DNA from: Solea solea
Lineage: Eukaryota; Chordata; Actinopteri; Pleuronectiformes; Soleidae
DNA: 64,000 bases
Reading direction: 5' to 3'
Assembly (NCBI RefSeq): GCF_958295425.1
Contig: NC_081151.1
Location: 12,446,606 to 12,510,605 of the forward strand
Positions 60,790 to 64,000 of the stretch are shown one piece after another. A model generated the notes under the pieces. It saw only the letters and a list, made by a program, of their open reading frames with translations. It was not told where the DNA came from and did no database searches. Each line of letters starts with the position of its first letter. The stretch's first letter is position 1. The position numbers were made by a program, and so were the translations under genes.

Positions 60790-61010
60790 CGGAGTGACAC
60801 GAAACTAATGGCACACGCACACTCGCTGGTAGAGCACAAAGACGCACACACTCCAACACACACACTCCCTGGTAGAGCGCAAAGACCCACACACTCCAGC
60901 ACCACCCGCTGAGAGAGCGGCTGCGCGCACACACACACGCGCGCACACACACACACGCCACCACACACTCGCTGATAGAGCGCACAGACAGACGCATACA
61001 CGTACATATT
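60790..61010. repeat. CA-rich minisatellite with TAGAGCGCA units
   Basis: The motif CGCTGGTAGAGC(A/G)CAAAGAC followed by CACACACTC recurs about four times with variable spacing, between CA and CG runs. It is possibly an expanded, decayed 3' UTR of odc. Confidence 0.7.
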
Positions 61011-61127
61011 TGTAGACCGTCAAGGGTGCACACTTGCCGCTCCTACATAATCATTCTATTAACAATTAACTTGGTTCAAACTTACTTACCCCTCATCCTC
61101 AGTTTGCGTCTGCAGCATTCCAAACAT

Positions 61128-62382
61128 TGTTCACATCAGTGGCGCACTTAAATGATGACGATGGCGGGACGCTTAGAGTGACGTCACTATTGTTTGTAGT
61201 TCTATTAATTTTGTTTATTAAAGGTGGGGGCAATGTTTATTGTGGCACAGTTAATTTGGGGAAATATTTTGGCTTTATTTTCATCTGGGTTGTTTATTAT
61301 AATAATCATGCTTGTGTTCATTTATTGTGTTTTTGGGATAATTGATGTTTGGATGGGAGGGGCAGAAGACCTATATAAAGAGTGGTCTACCTCCCACTCA
61401 GGCAGAGTATATTGTGTTACGAAAGGAGGTAACACCTATTTTTGCTCACCAGTAAATTCAATTATTTTGAATTACTTTTGGCAATAGCACTTTGGGACAT
61501 TTCATGTTTTTCGCGATTTTCACCTGTAAATATTTTTGCACTATGCATCTTGGTTTGGACAAATAAACAGAGATACAATATCAGTCGACTATTGAATTGA
61601 ATTGAAGGAGCAGCAAGGAGAAGTAGCCATGCAGGTAGCACTGAATGCGCCTCTTCTAACCCAGAAGGCGGCACAGGTTCTGGTTCAGGCTCTTGTCATC
61701 TCACTCCCTCCTGGCTGGTCTCCCTGCCTGTGCCATACGACCTCTGCAACTCATCCAGAATGCAGCAGCTCGACTGGTCTTCAACTTACCAAAATTCTCC
61801 CACACTACACCGCTCCTCCGCTCCCTTTACTGGCTTCCTGTAGCTGCTCGCATCCGCTTCAAGACTCTAGTGCTTGCGTTCCATGCTACAAACGGATCTG
61901 GTCCAGCCTACATCCAGGACATGATCAAAACCTACACCCCAGCCCGCCCACTCCGCTCTGCATCGGCAAACCGGCTTGCTCCCCCCTCACTGAGAGGATC
62001 GCAGAGGCATTCGCAAAACTCGAGACTGTTCACTGTCCTATCTCCCCATCAACATCCGGACAGCGGAAAGCCTCCACATCTTCCGCCGCCGACTAAAAAC
62101 AAATTTCTTTCGACTCTACCTTGACTAAGACGACGGCGACAAAAAAAACAACGTATACATCGCACTTATGAATAGCACTTCATAGTAAGCTCTTACTTAC
62201 TTCTAGCTCTTATTTGTACCCAAATGTTTGAATGCACTTATTGTAAGTCGCTTTGGATAAAAGTGTCTGCTAAATGACATGTAATGTAATGTAATGAATG
62301 TTTGGATTTAAAAATCTGTTGAATAATACAAACAAAGATCAAAGATCACGCATCGCCTGCTTCTTAAAAGCAAGACAACACA
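61128..62382 (+). mobile_element. LTR of a Ty3/gypsy-type element, split by an L2 insertion
   Basis: The segment has an LTR-like promoter TATATAAAG at 61,372-61,380 and AATAAA at 61,562-61,567. Its end (GACAACACA) abuts TGGTGTCAGAAG at 62,383, a tRNA-type primer site used by many gypsy elements. The left edge near TGTTCACATCAG is a guess. The LINE at 61,606-62,297 is nested in it. Confidence 0.7.
61606..62297 (+). mobile_element. L2-type LINE 3' end nested in the LTR
   Basis: The open frame at 61,693-62,100 reads RPLQLIQNAAARLVFNLPKF and PLLRSLYWLPVAARIRFKT, then PARPLRSASANRLAPPSL, the typical fish L2/Maui RT C-terminus. The 3' end TAAGTCGCTTTGGATAAAAG and a (TAATG)n tail are hallmarks of the family. 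It is 5' truncated. Confidence 0.93.
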
Positions 62383-64000
62383 TGGTGTCAGAAGTGACCC
62401 TGAGCAGCTACAGATGAAAGATTTACCACGGGGGAGCCACGGAAAAAAAAAGAAAAGAGAAGAATTCTGTAGTCGCAAGAGTGAAACGTGCTGGCAAAGC
62501 AATATGCTACCACATTTTGCTACAGTGTGTGATGGCTACGGATGGCAGTGGAAGTGAGTGGGGGACGAGGGACAGATCGAACAAGAGGATCTTGTGCCTG
62601 AATTCGAGGACAACGAGCAACAGGACAGTGGACGTCCTGGTATCCCAACGAGCAGTCATGGATAAGTCTGCCCACCAATGCAATTGACAGGTAATCTTGC
62701 TTATTACTGGAAGCGTTTTAAGCAAAGATTTAATATATATCTAGCAGCAAGTGGGGCAGGGGCTGATAATGAAAAACTGAAAGCTTACATCCTTTTGCAT
62801 TATTGTTATCGGAGAAGATGCTTTGGACATATATAATAGCTTTCGGCTGGATGAAGCTAATCTGACTTTGGCCGAGCTATTGACAAAGATTGAAGAGTAC
62901 TTTGTGCCTAGTCAGAACGTGACCCTTGAGCAGTACAAGTTTTTCACCCATGACCAAAAGCAAGGAGTACCTTTTGATCAGTACTTAGCAGAGCTTCACA
63001 CACTAAGCAAACATGTGAATTTGGCATTAGTGAGAGACAGGATCGTTTGTGGCACAGTGGATATTGCACTCAGAGAAAGACTGCTCAGAGAGACTGGACT
63101 AAGCCAAAATCATGTCCTGCATTTGGAAAATCCTGTAACAACTGTGGAAAGAGCAATCACTATGCTAAATGTTGCAAAGCAGCTTCAAAACAGAAAGTTC
63201 ACACAGTTGATGAGGAAGATGAGGATGATGAGGAGTTCACTGTGGACATGGTGCAGGCTTGAACTGAAAAAGAGGAATGGAATGTGCCAATCGCGATGAA
63301 TGAGACAATAATACCATTCAAGTTAGATACAGGTGCCCACGTAAACCTGCTGTCTTTGGAAGACTAAAAAACAATCAAAATCATCCTGTAAAAACGAAAG
63401 TGACAGGATACACTGGAGAACACGTTCCTGTTAAAGGCGGATGCATCGTAACCTTCAAACACAAAGGTCGGCAGATAAGAGCACAGCTACTGATCGTGAA
63501 TATGAGCGTACAAACAATCCTGGGACTCAGTGCATGTATTAAGCTCAATCTGGTCAAAAGAGTGTTTGTAATGACGTCACCAGATACTGCAAATGATCAT
63601 GACTCACTCATGGAAGAGCATAAGGACTGTTTCGAAGGACTTAGATGTCTATCTGGAAAACACAAAATATGTGTGGATAAAAGTGTATCTCCTGTTGTGC
63701 ATCGCTGCAGGAAGATCCCGTTTGCACTGTGGGAAAAAAACTGAAAGATGAACAAGCGCATGGAAAGATTAGAGGTCATCAAGGAAATAGATGAGGCCAC
63801 TGAATGGGTCAGCTCACTGGTTATCAGGCAAAAGAAAACAGGTGCTCTGAGAATGTGCTTGGACCCAAGGGACAAGTAAAGCAATCAAAAGAGAACATTT
63901 TAAGTTACCAACCAGAGAAGAAATCAGAGCACAGTTTTGCTGGAGCTAAATGGTTCAGTAAACTAGACACTTCATCCGGTATCTGGCAGCTGAGGCTAGA
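62383..64000 (+). mobile_element. Ty3/gypsy gag-pol, degenerate, cut by the window edge
   Basis: After the primer site come a gag region (open at 62,823-63,150, NSFRLDEANLTLAELLTKIE), a zinc knuckle CNNCGKSNHYAKC near 63,135-63,173, a protease motif LDTGA at about 63,323, and the start of reverse transcriptase (WVSSLVIRQKKTGALRMCLD near 63,807-63,866). Stops or frameshifts occur in gag, right after the protease motif (63,367), at 63,742 and at 63,876, so the copy cannot encode a working polyprotein. The rest of pol lies beyond position 64,000. Confidence 0.88.

Noticed and set aside
62823..63299. Stand-alone 158-codon gene
   Set aside because: It is gag of the degenerate gypsy element, placed between a primer site and a zinc knuckle, with frameshifts.

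Overview
The window looks like teleost fish nuclear DNA. It has compact vertebrate exons with GT-AG introns, fish-type transposons (L2/Rex-like LINEs, Tc1 and hAT-like MITEs, Ty3/gypsy elements, tRNA-headed SINEs) and many AT-rich microsatellites. Everything was read by eye from exon homology and splice sites. Protein names rest on recall of human orthologues, not on a search.

Layout: (1) 1-16,546, minus strand: wdr35 (IFT121, an IFT-A subunit). Twenty-six in-phase coding exons cover about 1,098 residues; the last ~70-75 residues lie beyond the left edge. (2) 17,771-29,577, minus strand: a matrilin-3-type gene in the same head-to-tail order as mammalian MATN3-WDR35. It has one vWA domain but 11 intact EGF exons (plus a twelfth with a damaged splice acceptor) where mammals have four, and it ends in a coiled coil split by an AT-AC (U12-type) intron. 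(3) 31,832-39,576, minus strand: a nine-exon ornithine decarboxylase (ODC) paralogue whose catalytic Cys360-Asp361 and PLP-contact residues are replaced. (4) 39,577-54,265: about 15 kb of nested mobile DNA. An A-B tandem duplication is interrupted by a SINE, an LTR-like element with 4-bp target duplication, and a DNA transposon inside that. (5) 54,266-60,442, plus strand: a second nine-exon ODC gene, head-to-head with the first, with all catalytic residues but a shortened C-terminus. (6) 60,443-64,000: a very long TA repeat, a CA-rich minisatellite, and the 5' part of a degenerate Ty3/gypsy element whose LTR carries an L2 insertion.

The most interesting unit is the inverted ODC pair. One copy looks catalytically competent but lacks the C-terminal degradation tail. 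The other keeps an intact reading frame but has lost active-site residues, as antizyme inhibitors have. Together they could form a local enzyme/pseudoenzyme regulatory pair for polyamine synthesis. Second is the matrilin gene with recent tandem duplication of EGF exons.
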